Shown: positions 1 through 12,562, counted from the first letter of the stretch. The stretch: 64,000 nt of DNA from Calamus simplicifolius (GCA_900491605.1 UESW01004415.1:124001-188000), one strand, 5' to 3'. Notes: a model not told the origin generated them from the sequence alone. Program-made: numbers and translations.

Positions 1-99
1 CATATATCTATTACCATTATCCTATATTGTAAAGTTAAACTTTCTTTTGGAATAACTTTACAGTTTTTGCATGTTATTTTATCTACCTTCTTAGTTAAG

Positions 100-760
100 A
101 AAAAGTTTATTTGACTTTTATTAAATTCACCTTTAAATGTTATTAAATGTTCATCTCTCTTTTTGAAATAAGTCATATGCCACTGCAAAATCTAATAAGC
201 TTACGTCAGCTTCATTCCTATCTCCAAATCCATATCTTTCATGTACTGTTTCATATCCATCCCTCTATTTACCTACATGTCCATTAAAATCTTCTTTCAA
301 ATATATCTTTTTTTCTTATGGTATTTCTTGCATTACTTCATCTATATCTTTCCAAAATTGTATCTTAGTTTGTTGGCATCATCCTACTTATGGTGCATAT
401 GCACTAATTATGTTAACTATATTATTCTCAATTATAAGTTTTGATGATATAATTCGATCTTCTTTTCTCGTTACTTTAACAATATATTCCTTAAAATTTT
501 GTCTACAATTATTCTTACTTTATTACTATTTTATTTTTTTCAGTATAATATAATCTATATCCTGTATTTTCTATTTCTTTAGATCTTTTATCTATATATC
601 TATTTAGTCTTTTACAAGTATATTATATTTACTTTTCTCCTAATCATAGTGTCCACTATCTTCATAACTTTACTTGTTAGTGTTCCTATGTTCCAAATTG
701 CTATTCTAATCTGACTATCATGGACTAATTTTTTTACTTGCACTCATCCATAGTGCAGGA
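100..760 (-). mobile_element. LINE (non-LTR retrotransposon) endonuclease remnant
   Basis: Read on the minus strand, this AT-rich stretch yields, across several stops and frame changes, successive blocks of the AP-endonuclease domain of plant LINEs. They are a start like RIAIWNIGTLTSK near 715-680, then VDTMIRRKVNIIYL, a block with IISAYAP near 405-385, FWKDIDEVMQEIP, DFNGHVGK near 285-265, and RYGFGDRNEADVSLLDFA followed by VAYDLF near 245-165. The order and spacing match the N-terminal exonuclease/endonuclease domain of a LINE ORF2. No reverse transcriptase is seen; the copy continues toward or past the left edge of the window. It is thoroughly decayed and not functional. The identification rests on motif memory, not a search. 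Confidence 0.75.
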
Positions 761-974
761 ATCCTTGCTCACTTATCACTACACCCGAGCGCTAGTGTGA
801 CACCATCTAACAAAAGGATAATTATAATATCAAAAAAAGCCTCCCATCCATCCCAAAATAAGATTTGAAGTGCCTTAGTTCGTCTACGTCATTCTAACAA
901 GTTAATTAGATGTTCTGATCTTTCTCTTTTTTGGTTAATTAGACATTTTCATCTCTTCTTGTGTATGTTGTAGA

Positions 975-1616
975 GTGTTTGATATTTTAATAAAAAAGTA
1001 TGCCCACATTGCAATGAAGACACCATCAATGACAAAGGAGAAGGTCTCAAGTAGCACTAAAAGAAACAATAAGAATTGGTCTTGTGTTCCTAGGAACCTT
1101 GACGTGGGAAGAAGTCAACGTGCACAATTCTTGAAGACCTTAGAAGAGATGGGCATTCAGGATTCAATCTTTTTATTGGAGAAGAAAATTACTGATAGTG
1201 ACACCAACAAACAATAGAATCGTCTGCTGATACCCTACAATGCTTTTGACTTGAAAAGCTCATTATTTTCTAAGTTGGTCAATGATAATGAGAGAGATGC
1301 TCTAATGGAAGGAAAAGCACTAAATATTAACATTTTGGACTAATCAAAGAGGAAGTATTCACTGGCTCTCAAGTATCTTGACAGTAACAAAGCCTTTCGT
1401 ATCATTGGCGCTGATTGGAGCAATTTTATGTATTCCAATACACTAAAAAATGATCAAAATCTAGAATTATAGGGCCTTCAATGAGAGACGAACGAGGCTC
1501 TCTGTTTTGCCATGCTCAATTATAATTTTTCAATACAAGATGTAATCAAGCCAGCAAAAATATTGTTCAGCATATCCAAGAAAGCGAGGCTTAATCATAT
1601 CCATTATTATTTATAG
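975..1616 (+). pseudogene. B3 DNA-binding-domain gene, decayed
   Basis: A single frame starting at ATG 975 runs to a stop at 1614-1616, with internal stops at 1215 (TAG), 1341 (TAA), 1470 (TAG) and 1482 (TGA). The translated blocks have the layout of the plant-specific B3 DNA-binding domain of the RAV/At2g31720-like group: a lead strand before NRLLIPYNAF, a loop with the acidic stretch NERDALMEG, KRKYSLALKYL, RIIGADWSNFM (the usual GW-F position), then LKNDQNLEL and ALCFAML. B3 proteins bind DNA in the nucleus. Each stop can be explained by a single C-to-T or G-to-A change of an expected Q, W or R codon, and there is no frameshift. A short, basic N-terminal extension precedes the domain. It could also be an exon of a larger decayed gene. 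Family assignment is by eye. Confidence 0.65.
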
Positions 1617-2631
1617 ATGAACATTTCTTTTTCTATTCTTTATGTTAAATTCGAAGTTGAGACTCGTTGTAGTTTTTTTTTTCTTAAACATTGATGTTAA
1701 ACCTCTAGCTATTATTATATAGCATTACCATAAGATGTCGTGTATTTTGTTCATTATTTTTTTGAATAAATGAAGAGGCAAAAATCCTCAAATATTTCTT
1801 TCAAATAGAACTGCACCCAAATGCATAACCAGCACTCGATCCAATCAATCCCAAGTATTGTCCATCGCCAGTAAATTTGATCTGTGCGTGCTTATGCTAG
1901 GGGTAAAATCATTCTTTTCTATTTTAATATGCACGTAGCATACCAATCACCGAACATGGTACAACTCTTGTTGCACTGCCTACTTTTTCCTTGACAAAAG
2001 ATCATTTTCAAATTAATTTACCATGGATTAACAAATACAAAAGCAGGCCATGGATGTGCGTGCTCTGAAGCAATTAGAAATATGTGTGAGCTGAAGTCAG
2101 GTTTAAGGTCAGCTATAACTCGTTCTACAATGAAGCTAAACAACATTTATTATTGTGGCAATAGAAAGGGATTATTAGTAGCATGGTTCAAAAACTGGGG
2201 AACTAGGTTCATTGGCAATGCTAAAAAGTTGACTTAGGTGAGTTAACAAAAACAGTTATTACCGTTTCAATTTGAAAATGTAAACAAAGCAAAATAATGT
2301 TAGGATATGGCTCATATTTGACCACAACTATTGATCAGTAAAAAAGAAATAGTAATGAGGCTTGATTCACCAACCTTCTTAGCTTTCTCTATTGACCAAT
2401 AATAAACCAAAAAGTAATGGGGCCTGATTCACCGACTTTCTTAGCTTTTTTTCAAATTAGGCCCAAAAAATTAGTAGCAAGTTGGGAATGCAATATTTTT
2501 ACTTTATTTAGTAACTAAAATAAATATCATCATAAACTTTTTGGACCCATCATAGAAAACTCAATGAAGAACTGAGACTCTATCTCCTTGCTCATCAAAC
2601 AAGTGGGCCTACCGACCAACATATGCTGAGG
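1617..2631. other. AT-rich intergenic spacer
   Basis: I see no coding signal here. Two near-copies of a phrase around TTCACCAACCTTCTTAGC (about 2365-2385 and 2428-2448) form a short imperfect direct repeat of about 62 bp. The rest is ordinary AT-rich spacer. Confidence 0.5.
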
Positions 2632-2636
2632 ACATC

Positions 2637-4544
2637 TGTCATGCCCCCGGATCCAAGGGTGGATCTAAGAGGTGGCAACCTGCCGCATGCTAAACATGCG
2701 AGGTATCCAATAACAGAAATAATTATCAATCAAAAGTTAATTAACTATTATACCATAAAATATACTAACATTCTTATTACAAATTTCAAATAAGAAGATA
2801 TCTAAGATATAAGAAAACATAAATTTTTATCTAAGCTAGGCTGACAAAAACTTCAATCTATCCATGTCCCTCTTTATTTTTCTGGCTCTGAAAAATATCA
2901 ACAAGAGTTTAATGAGTTCACACTCAATAAATAAGCCTAGCATAAAAATATCATATAACTTTAAGAAAATAGCATGTCTTGAGTTACGTATCTTTATATG
3001 TCAAAACTTTTATATGTCCAAACTTTCATATCATCTTACTATCTAATGTTACTTATATTCTTAAAATTCATTAAAATCACAATGCATATTATGGCTCAAG
3101 ATTAAGTTCTAAGTTTTCAAATTGTCATATTGCATTTCATCTTATTACAAATACACCATGGTCACAAACTATGGCCACATATATTCCTGTGATAGGGCAA
3201 CACCATATATAATCCCTATGGATGAGGGCCAGAATAGAACAACACATTTAACCCTGTGGATGGAGGCGTATCCTCCACATATATCATATGTAGAGGTCGG
3301 TTCCGGTATCAGAAATCATATCACATAATTACATCATATATAGTGGACCATGGGTAACATTTTCTTATTTAGAACTTATTCTCTCTTTTATTCAAATGTT
3401 AACCAAAAAATTCTTTAGGTTAACCTAACATATGCACATATTCATATCATATTCTCTATGTTAATAATATTAAAATTAATATTTTTACTAATTTATGGTT
3501 TCAACCGGTATCATAACTATTTATTTTACATAAGTAATATTAATTTATTATTTATTATTTTTATATGTATTATTATTACTACTACTATTGCTATCATTAT
3601 TTATTTATTTATGATTATGATTTATTTATTTATTTTATAAATTATGCAAAATTTATTTAAAATCTAAAATATCATTATCAAGCTTTCAAATGAATAAAAT
3701 AATGTGTCAAATTCATTTGCATGATGATAGCATATACGAAAATAATATCTAAACATATACAAATATTTTATTTAAAAACTATATAATTTAATAATTTACT
3801 AAATTACTCATGATATATGGCTTACTTATTACCTTCTATCGCTAATCCACATCCAAATCAATTATCTAAACTTTTGACACCTACAACATAATATTTTATA
3901 TTTTAATTTTTAAAATTTGTGAGGCTAAAATAGATTCAATGAAACTACCAAGTCTTATCTTGGGCAGAACTTGAGGCTCGAATATCATAAAGTTCATTAG
4001 CTTAAATGGAGAAACAAAAATTTTTAATAAACTAGGATCAAAATTGATCCAAACCCTAATTTTCTTTTATCAGACCCAATCCAATCTGGGGCCCAAAAAT
4101 TCTATCCAACGGGCTGACTAGGCTAAACCGAGCCCAAGCCCAGCTGAAACTGGCGGTTGGTTCGGGTGGAGCTGGCGGCTAAGGGCCGTCTGGCTGGCCA
4201 TCGACAATCAGCCTAGTGCCCGCCGACGGCGGCCGTCTGCTTCTTCCTTTTTTTTTCCTTTCTTTCCCTCTTTTTATCTTCTTCTCCCGCTCTTTCTCCT
4301 TGAGTGGCAGCATGGCAGTGAGGGCTGCTGCCCATAACTCGGACCCGGCGAGCCGACGAGCACACCGCGTAGCCTGAACCAAACGTAGGAGCCGGTTTTG
4401 CTCCACAACAGAAAAGAGCCAACCGACGCCCTCTCGCATGCACTGTCATGACTCGGCGATGCTGCCCTCTCCTTCTTTCTTTCTTTTTCCGCTGAACCTT
4501 CTCTTATTCTGGTTGGTAACGCTGCAATAAATGTGGGCATTACA
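2637..4544. mobile_element. Solo LTR of an LTR retrotransposon, 1908 bp
   Basis: The block begins TGTCATGCCC and ends GGGCATTACA, so its ends are a near-perfect 10-bp inverted repeat with the TG...CA signature of LTRs. It is flanked by an exact 5-bp direct repeat ACATC at 2632-2636 and 4545-4549, as expected for a retroviral-type integrase. No primer site, polypurine tract or coding region lies inside, so this is an LTR left by unequal recombination. The TGT-A/C-YGCCC start resembles LTRs of Ty3/gypsy families, but the lineage is not determined. The last 450 bp (about 4080-4500) are much more GC-rich than the rest, and open frames there on the minus strand look incidental. Confidence 0.88.
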
Positions 4545-4781
4545 ACATCACATTACGACATCACAGGTTCTTGAACACAACCAATTGTACTCGCTAGTCC
4601 CGAGTGTTCCGGCATGCGTATAGAGTCGTCCAAACAATCTCTCTTTTGCCTAAAGTGATTTGCTGCCAACTGCCGCATGGATTAAACAGTTATGCAGAAA
4701 AAAAATGAAGGGTTTTTGCCATGATGCCTTGCATTTGGACATGCAATTTTTGGAATAGCAAACACGGAAGGGCAACAAATC

Positions 4782-5506
4782 TGAAGAGTCGATCGTCCTC
4801 TTTCTAACCTTGGAGCATAGCACGCATTCGATCAGCCCCAAATCGTATGGAGATGCGGAAGCGAGATGATATCCCTGCTGAAATTTCTGCAGCAGAATTT
4901 TGGATCTTGATCTTGGTAATCTTCCCAGATTAATTAGCAACTAGGATTTTCTTTGGTTTCTTGCGCCCCAAGATTGTAAGAGAGGGTCATGGCCTCTCTT
5001 CTTCCTCACGTGAACCTTCAGATCTGATCCAGAAAATCAAGAGACGCTGCCCAAGGAAAAGGTACTGCTAGGGTTTCTTCCTTCTCCTTCCTTGAGAGAG
5101 GCGGCTCCAAGAAGATGGCTAGGGCAGAGATGGCAGCAATAAAACCCTAGAAACCTAGGGCATCTATATGTGAGAAAGAGAGGAGGAGGAAGAGAAGGAT
5201 AGCTTATTCTAGGGAGAAAAGGGTTTCTTTCATTCTTCTGTAATCATCATCGTTACATGACTATATATAACCCGTCCCCATGATGGCCACCAAAATAAAA
5301 CCAGCACCACACATGAACCGGTGCCTTATTATATAGATAATACACCCTAAAAAAAACACCTTTGGACCAACCCATACCTTGGGCCCAAACCCAGCCCAAT
5401 GATAGACTAGCCCCCTCAAGACCCAACAACCTGGGCCTTAATCCTGTGGAGCCTACAAACCTCCACCATAGGATTTAAGCTTTGGAGTACCACACCAGGC
5501 TCTACA
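4782..5506 (-). repeat. copia-1 3' LTR (725 bp)
   Basis: It ends TGAAGAG...CTCTACA on the plus strand and matches 9740-10584 throughout. It lacks the 120-bp internal duplication present in the other LTR. Confidence 0.93.
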
Positions 5507-5516
5507 ATCTCCACCT
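5507..5516 (-). other. copia-1 polypurine tract
   Basis: On the minus strand the ten bases AGGTGGAGAT directly abut the 3' LTR start TGTAGAGCC. This is the plus-strand primer position in LTR retrotransposons. Confidence 0.8.
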
Positions 5517-5568
5517 TGGTGCTTCAAAGCTGCTAAAAAATCTGCACATTCCCTCAGACCCATCATTG

Positions 5569-8500
5569 TCACACATGAGAGAAAGCTACCCGTGGAAGAG
5601 TCTTCGTAAGTGCATCTGCCTGGTTCTTCTTTGTATAAACTTTTACCAGCTTCACTTCACCTTCTTCCACCAATTCTTTGATCCTGTAATGCCTCACATC
5701 TATATGCTTTGTGTGTGCATGATAGATTGGGTTCTAAGCCAACTGCAGGGCATTCTGACTATCACTGTGTAGCAATACTGTACCCTGCTTCACCTCCATT
5801 TCCATGATGAGTCTCTTCAACCAAAGAGCCTCCTTGGTAGCCCCTGTAATCCCTATATACTCAGCTTCTGTTGTAGACAAAGCTGTAATTGGTTGAAGGA
5901 ATGATCTTCAAGAAATTAATCCACCATACATGCTGAACATATACCCTGTGGTAGACCTTCTTATATCCAGATCACCTGCAAAATTTGCATCCACAAATCC
6001 TTCCAATGGACCTAATGACTTACTTGGGATATTAGATTTCTCCTTAGATCCATCTTGCTGCCCAAAAATTAGACCAAGTCTACGAGTTTCCTGAAGGTAC
6101 CTCAAAATCCACTTGAGTGCCTTCCAGTGCTCCTTCCCTGGGTTTGCCATGAATCTGCTCACCTGGCTCACTGCATATGCTATGTCAGGCCTGCAACACA
6201 CCATAGCATACATAATGCTGCCCACGGCACTGGCATATGGAACTCCCTCCATGTACTCTTTCTCTTCATCTGTCTGGGGGTTCTGTAACTTAGAAAGAGA
6301 CATGTGACTAGCCAAAGGTGTTCTAACTGGTTTGGCCTTATCTATCCCAAACCTCTCCAACACCTTGTGAATATATCCACCCAATGACAAGCGTAGAATT
6401 TTCTTGGTCCTATCTCTGTAAATTTTCATCCCAAGTATCTTTCTAGCTGACCCCAAATCCTTCATTTCAAATTCTGTTGATAATGCATATTTCAGTCTAT
6501 TCACTGCTTCAACACTCCTGCTGGCAATGAGCATATCATCCACATACAGAAGGAGATACAGTGCATCATCCTCATCCACATCTTTCACATAGACACAAGT
6601 ATCATGTTCACATCTAGAAAATCCAAGGCCCAAAATAAAAGTGTCAAACCTTTTGTACCACTGACGGGGTGACTGCTTCAAACCATAGAGCGATTTCTTT
6701 AGTGGACACACTTTTTCTTCCAATCCAGATTCCTTGAAACCCTCTGGTTGCTTCATGTATATCCTCTCCTCTAGACTCCCATGTAAGAAAGCCGTCTTCA
6801 CGTCCATCTGCTGCAACTCCATACCATGTTGTGCTACGAGAGATAACAACATACGAATTGAAGCATGACGTACCACTGGAGAGAATACCTCTGTGTAGTC
6901 CACTCCCTCTCTCTGTGAGAACCCCTTAGCAACAAGTCTTGCTTTGTATCTGACTCCACCTTGCTCTGAAGGTGCCTCCTTCTTTGTGAACACCCATTTT
7001 GAACCAATGGCCCGAGCATCTCTAGGTAGATCCACTAGCTGCCATGTCTTGTTCTTTTCCAGGAACTCCATCTCCTCCATCATGGCCTGCATCCATGAGT
7101 CTCTTTCTGAACTTTCCATGGCTTCTTGGAAGGTCTCTGGATCTTCATTTGCAGTGATTAGAGCATAGGAAATCATGTCATCAATGCGATACCGAGCAGG
7201 TTTGATGATGGTACGCTTTGCCTTGTATAGTGCCACACCCCTTTGATCATCTCTCAAAGCTGAAGTGTGTGACTCCACCTGCACCTCCTTTTGGATTGAT
7301 GGCTCTTCTGGCTGATCCTTTACATGTATTGGAACATTCATACCAAACTCCACCTCAAAAGAAGCATGTTTTGAAGTAGAAGTAGAAGGTACATCACCTG
7401 TTAGCCAATGTTGTCCACTGCTGTCCTGTTCAGCCTTTTTAGCTCCATCTGTAATCTCTGACCTCTTCAAGATGCTCTTCTCATCAAAAATAATGTCTCT
7501 ACTGATGATACACTTCTGTGAATCTGAACTCCATAGCAAATAGCCTTTAACTCCCTGTGGATACCCGATGAAGATCAGCCTTTGTGATTTTGGGTCCAGC
7601 TTGCTCCTTTCAGTTGCCTCCATATGTGCATAGGCTGGGCAACCAAAAATCCTTAGGTATCCAAGCTCCACCTTCTTCCCACTCCAGATCTCCTCTGGAA
7701 TGCCTCCATCAAGTTTTCTATTAGGGGACCTGTTAACAAGAAAACCAGAGAACATAATTGCATCACCCCAAAAGACCTTGGGCAGTGATGCCTGCAGCCT
7801 CAAACTCCTAGCCTTCTCTGTCAATGTACGATTCAACCTCTCTGCCACACCATTCTGCTGGGGAGTCATCCTCACTGTGTAATGGCGTTGGATCCCATTT
7901 TCCTCACAGTAGCTTCTGAATTCATTGCTTGTATACTCCCCTCCATTGTCAGATCTCAAACACTTCACTGGTTTTCCTATCTCCTTTTCAACACCAACTC
8001 TCCAAGCTTTAAACCGGGCAAATACCTCTGATTTTTCTCTTATCAGATATACCCATACCTTCCTGGAGTAGTCATCAATGAAGGTCAAAAAATACTTAGC
8101 CCCACCTCTGGCTGATACAGGGGCCGGTCCCCATACATCTGAGTGAACTAGTTCCAGAATACCTTCACTCTGCTTGGAACTACTGGCAAATCTTACCCTA
8201 TGTTGTTTTTCATAAATACAGGGCTCACAGATGTCATTATCCTCCTTCTTAAGTGATGGAATCAGACCTCTTTTGCTGAGTTCTATAAGCCCTTTATCAC
8301 TCATGTGTCCCATTCGATAGTGCCACAGTTTATAGACCAACTGTTTCTCCTGTGCCGCTACTAGCACCTCTGCACCATCTATGGCCACTGAGCCTTCCAT
8401 CTGATAGAGATTATTTTTCAACCTTCTTCCTTTCATCACCACTAATGCACCCTTGGTTATCCTCAAACATCCACTCCCCGGCTGGCTTCCAAAAGCATAC

Positions 8501-9603
8501 CCATGCTTCTCCAGGTAGCCCAAAGAAATTAGATTCTTCTTCAACTCCGGGACATGTTTGACATTGGTCAAAGTCCTTATAACCCCATCATACATCCTCA
8601 CCCTTATGCTTCCAACTCCAGCAACCTTACAAGGATGATTATCACCAAGGCATACACTCCCTCTATTAGATTCTTCATAAGTTGCAAACCACTCTCTATG
8701 CGAAGTATAATGGTGAGAACATGCTGAGTCAAGTGTCCAACAACTATCACACTTCTTGGTCCCATCTGAAACTACCAGTACATCATCTTCACTGTCTTCA
8801 GATGAATTTGCACCACCATTACTGGTTGAACCTCCCTTGGAAATGCCCTTCCCCTTCTCATTCTTCAGAAGTGGGCAATTTCTCTTCAGGTGACCAATCT
8901 GATGACACTTGTAACACTTCCATGCTTTCTGCTTGCCCCGAGACTTAGATCTGCCTTTGGACTTGCCTCTAACCTTTTCCCAGGGTCTTCCTTGCCTCTC
9001 ATTTATAGCAAGTACCTCCGTGTTAGAGTTTTCCATGCGAATCTTTTCTCTTTGCTGGTTTGATCTCAGCACCCCCACAATCTCTTCATAATTCAGGGTC
9101 TCCTTCCCATACACCAAGGTTGTAATCAGACCATCATAGGAACTGGGTAGCGAACACAACAAGATGAGGGTCTTGTCTTCTTCATCAATCTTCACATCAA
9201 GGCTCATCACCTCTAAGCACACTTGATTGAATTTCTGAATATGGGCCACAAGATCTCCTCCCTCAAGCATTCTCAAGCTGTACAACTGTTTCTTCAACCA
9301 CAACTTGTTTGTCATGCTCTTTCCCATGTAAGTGTTCTCTAAAGTTTCCCAGAGCCCCCTTGCCGTGGTCTGCGTGCAAATCTCCGACAAGACTTGATCA
9401 GCCAAGCACATCCTGATTGTGCTAAATGCAATCTCCTCTAACTCCTCCCAATCCTCATGACTTACATTATCCGGTCTTTGTTTTACCAAGACCTTATAAA
9501 TCCTTTGCTGTACCAATAAATCCTTCACCCTTTGCTACCAAAGGGTGAAGTTCCCCTTGCCATCATACTTTTCAAAATCGAATTTAAAGCTACTAGATGC
9601 CAT
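5569..9603 (-). pseudogene. copia-1 gag-pol polyprotein, three in-frame stops
   Basis: The natural start is ATG 9603-9601 (MASSSFKFDFEKYDGKGNF), followed after 22 codons by a TAG at 9537-9535. The frame then stays open for 1206 codons to a TGA at 5910-5908. Past that, RNase H continues in frame through a TAG at 5736-5734 to a stop at 5571-5569. Domains in order are Gag UBN2 region, CCHC knuckle (CYKCHQIGHLKRNC), aspartic protease (WTLDSACSHH, a DSA variant of the usual DSG/DTG), GAG-pre-integrase HHCC (HYRMGHMS...CEPC), integrase core with DD-E spacing (HSDVWGP, SDNGGEY), reverse transcriptase (MDVKTAFLHGSL, LLYVDDMLI) and RNase H (TTEAEYIG, HTKHIDVRH). The polyprotein would assemble cytoplasmic VLPs and integrate cDNA. 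The early gag stop and the two RNase H stops probably disable this copy; the middle is remarkably intact. Confidence 0.93.
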
Positions 9604-9725
9604 ATCAAATCAAGAAACAATGCACACAGCAAAAATAGAAAATTAAACTTGCTGCAGAAATTTCTGGTTTGATATCTTACCAAGAAACGCCCAAGATCCA
9701 ATCTTTTCTCCACCAAATCACCGAG

Positions 9726-9737
9726 GCTCTGATACCA
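9726..9737 (-). other. copia-1 primer binding site (initiator-Met tRNA)
   Basis: The minus strand reads TGGTATCAGAGC two bases inside the 5' LTR end. This is the standard complement of the 3' end of plant initiator methionine tRNA, and it fixes the element's orientation as minus. Confidence 0.92.
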
Positions 9738-9739
9738 AA

Positions 9740-10584
9740 TGAAGAGTGGATCGTCCTCTTTCTAACCTTGGAGCATAGCATGCATTCGACCAGCCCCAAG
9801 TCGTGTAGAGATGCGGAAGCGAGATGATATCCCTGCTAAAATTTTTGCAGCAGAATTTTGGATCTTGATCTTGGTAATCTTCCCAGATTAATTAACAACT
9901 AGGATTTTCTTTGGTTTCTTGCGCCCCAAGATTGTAAGAGAGGGTCGTGGCCTCTCTTCTTCTTCACGTGAACCTTCAGATCTGATCCAGAAAATCAAGA
10001 GACGCTGCCCAAGGAGAAGGTACTGCTAGATTTTCTTCCTTCTCCTTCCTTGAGAGAGGCGGCTCCAAGAAGATGGCTAGGGCAGAGATGGAAGCAATAA
10101 AACCCTAGAAACCTAGGGCATCTATATGTGAGAAAGAGAGGAGAAGGAAGAGAAGGATAGCTTATTCTAGGGAGAAAAGGGTTTCTTTCATTCTTCTATA
10201 ATCATTATCGTTACATGACTATATATAACCCGTCTCCATGACGGTCTGTGAGAAAGAGAGGAGGAGGAAGAGAAGGATAGCTTATTCTAGGGAGAAAAGG
10301 GTTTCTTTCATTCTTCTATAATCATCATCGTTACATGACTATATATAACCCGTCCCCATGACGGCCACCAAATAAAACCAGCACTACACATGAACCGGTG
10401 CCTTATTATATGGATAATAAACTCTAAAAAAAAACTTCCTTGGACCAACCCACACCTTGGGCCCAAATCCAGCCCAATGATAGACTAGCCCCCTCAAGAC
10501 CCAACAACCTGGGCCTTAACCCTGTGGAGCCTACAAACCTTCACCATAGGATTTAAACTTTAGAGTACCACATCAGGCTCTACA
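9740..10584 (-). repeat. copia-1 5' LTR (845 bp, with internal duplication)
   Basis: It matches the 725-bp left LTR along its length, plus one extra 120-bp tandem unit. It contains the element promoter; ACATGACTATATATAACCCG on the plus strand includes a TATA-like run. Confidence 0.93.
10128..10367. repeat. 120-bp tandem duplication inside one copia-1 LTR
   Basis: Unit 1 (10128-10247) and unit 2 (10248-10367) both begin GTGAGAAAGAGAGGAG and both contain TCATTCTTCTATAATCAT. The partner LTR has one copy. Because LTRs are identical when inserted, the duplication arose after insertion, or in the copied parent followed by loss. Confidence 0.9.
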
Positions 10585-10589
10585 AAATC

Positions 10590-11596
10590 AACGCCGAAAA
10601 GATGAATGCATGGCGTTGAACGAACAAGATTGAGATCCGGCCGTTATCAAAAAATATATTATAAAAGTATCAAAGTTGAACCCTATTTTGAAGTGCAACT
10701 GAATAGCTTTTATCTCAACCAGGCATTGGATGGGAGGCAACCTGGTTGAGGCTCCAATCATCTAAATATTTAAGAATAACGATTAATTGATACAATAAAA
10801 TAGCAAAATACAATCAATATAATAGAACATTCATTTTTAACCTGAATATAAATCTAAGGTCATATTGAGTGACAACAAATTGGGATAAGGATCATCCATG
10901 GGAAACCCAATCGGATCTGCTGCTCCTAAGCTTACCGAGAGAGAGCATATCACAAGAAGCCGAGAGAGCAGATCACAAGAAGAAAGAGATCCCCGCACCC
11001 AACACCAACCAAGACATCAACGGGCCAAAGAAAGAAAATTATCCTGGTCCACATTTTTCTTTAATTAAAAAAAAAAAAAAAGACTTGACTCGGCCAAGTG
11101 AACTTGGCAGCAGCGAACCTGAGCTGACTCGGTGTCTGCAACTTCCGGTCAAAAACATAAAAAAAACAACGCAGGATATCGAGAGGAAGATGACTCCGAG
11201 GAGTTCGGAGGAGAAAAAAAAAAAAAAGGTTCTCAAGGGTCATTAACAAAGGAAACTTAAAAGCGATCCTAGAAAATTCCTATCTTAAATAAAAATTACA
11301 TAGTAATGGGCATGATCTTGACATGGAGAGGTAGGGACATGTAGGCCTAAGACGATATGGCAACTATCTACTGGTGGTGTGCACTGCTCCACATGGTCAT
11401 GAGATGATTTATAAATTAGAAATTGATTGCAACAACAAGATGTTATTCTTGGTAGGCCAGGCTATTGATGGCTCCTTTTCGGGAGGAAAAAAATGGCATA
11501 TTTATTGTAATATATACTCATCACCAGTGGAATCATAATCAAATAAACAAGTCTTCTTTTTCATATAAAAATAGATATTATTTGCCAGCTATCTTC

Positions 11597-11634
<38 letters not shown>

Positions 11635-12557
11635 GAAACTAATCACTTCATTCAGTAAATGAAAGAGCGTAAAATTAGAAGAAAAGAAAAGAGAACAAAA
11701 AGAAAAGAAGATAGTGAGCTCAGCTAGGAGCAGAGCAAAATAAATATAGTGAGAATATTTACTGATTATCATCACTCACATATTTTCAATTTTCTTCACA
11801 TGTAAACAGAACTAGTGAACTAATGATTTTTGTTCATATGATATGTACAGGATCAAATCCGAGACCCTCCAATTTAGTGACAACCTTATATTGGTGTACT
11901 GCCTATGATGTAAGAGGGTGTTGCCTAAGATGTAAGAGGAGGTTCCCAGAGATGGTCTATGAAAATGGTAACACTGATGTTTCTAGGTCCATGTAAAAGT
12001 TGTGCTCAGAGTGGACCTTAGAACATTGCCAACCAATGATGATTTATTGTTCTCTGTTAGCATTAACTTAACAACATGAAAGAATTAGGTGTAGTTGCAA
12101 TGTGCAATAGTTTCAAGCTTATATACGTACCAAGCCATAACATGGCAATGCCTGCTGATTTCTTTCAGTCATGGCTTTCATTACAGAACTTGGAACATGA
12201 ACTCTTGGGAACATTATCACGATACAAAGCTAGCAAACAATGGAATCAGCAATTTAGTTTTTGTCAGAAAAAATAATACATTGAGACATACCATTATTTT
12301 GTTCAAGGCATACTGACCAATGGCACTGATATGTGAGGTTTGAAGAACTTGAAAACATTCAATGTAGATCAAAGAGTCCACTGGATAAAAATAACAAGCT
12401 ATATAAGATATCCGTGTTCAGGCTAGTGGGAGAGTGTTGTTATCAAATGGTGTTTAGTCATAGTACAACAATATGTTCTGTCAAAGAAATTTTAACTTTA
12501 TTAGTTTTTATGACATGTTAGAAACAGGAGTAGAATTGGATACTATCCTCATAGTAC
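10590..12557. other. Intergenic spacer between the two copia elements
   Basis: No convincing gene is visible. It contains a perfect 10-bp hairpin (CTCAACCAGG...CCTGGTTGAG, 10714-10750, 17-nt loop), A-rich runs at 11067-11081 and 11216-11227, and a CT microsatellite. Short open frames near 10869-11246 and 12076-12521 have no recognisable similarity. Confidence 0.5.
11598..11629. repeat. (CT)n microsatellite
   Basis: An uninterrupted run of about 15 TC/CT units. Confidence 0.95.
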
Positions 12558-12562
12558 AAACA

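Larger units (their letters stand above)
4782..10584 (-). mobile_element. Complete Ty1/copia LTR retrotransposon (copia-1)
   Basis: This is a full-length 5.8 kb element on the minus strand. It is bounded by a 5-bp target duplication AAATC at 4777-4781 and 10585-10589. Both LTRs read TGTAGAGCC...CTCTTCA on the minus strand. The 5' LTR (right side) is followed by a primer site complementary to initiator-Met tRNA, then gag-pol, a polypurine tract and the 3' LTR (left side). The polyprotein order protease-integrase-RT-RNase H is diagnostic of copia. Protein character (UBN2-type Gag, CCHC knuckle, Tnt1-like Pol) suggests the Tork/Tnt1 group, which is an inference. The LTRs differ by roughly 30 mostly transition changes by eye over 725 bp, so the insertion is moderately young. 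Three in-frame stops make this copy defective. Confidence 0.95.

Noticed and set aside
4179..4540. Overlapping minus-strand frames of 78-88 codons
   Set aside because: They lie in the GC-rich end of the solo LTR, with three frames open at once and no recognisable domain.
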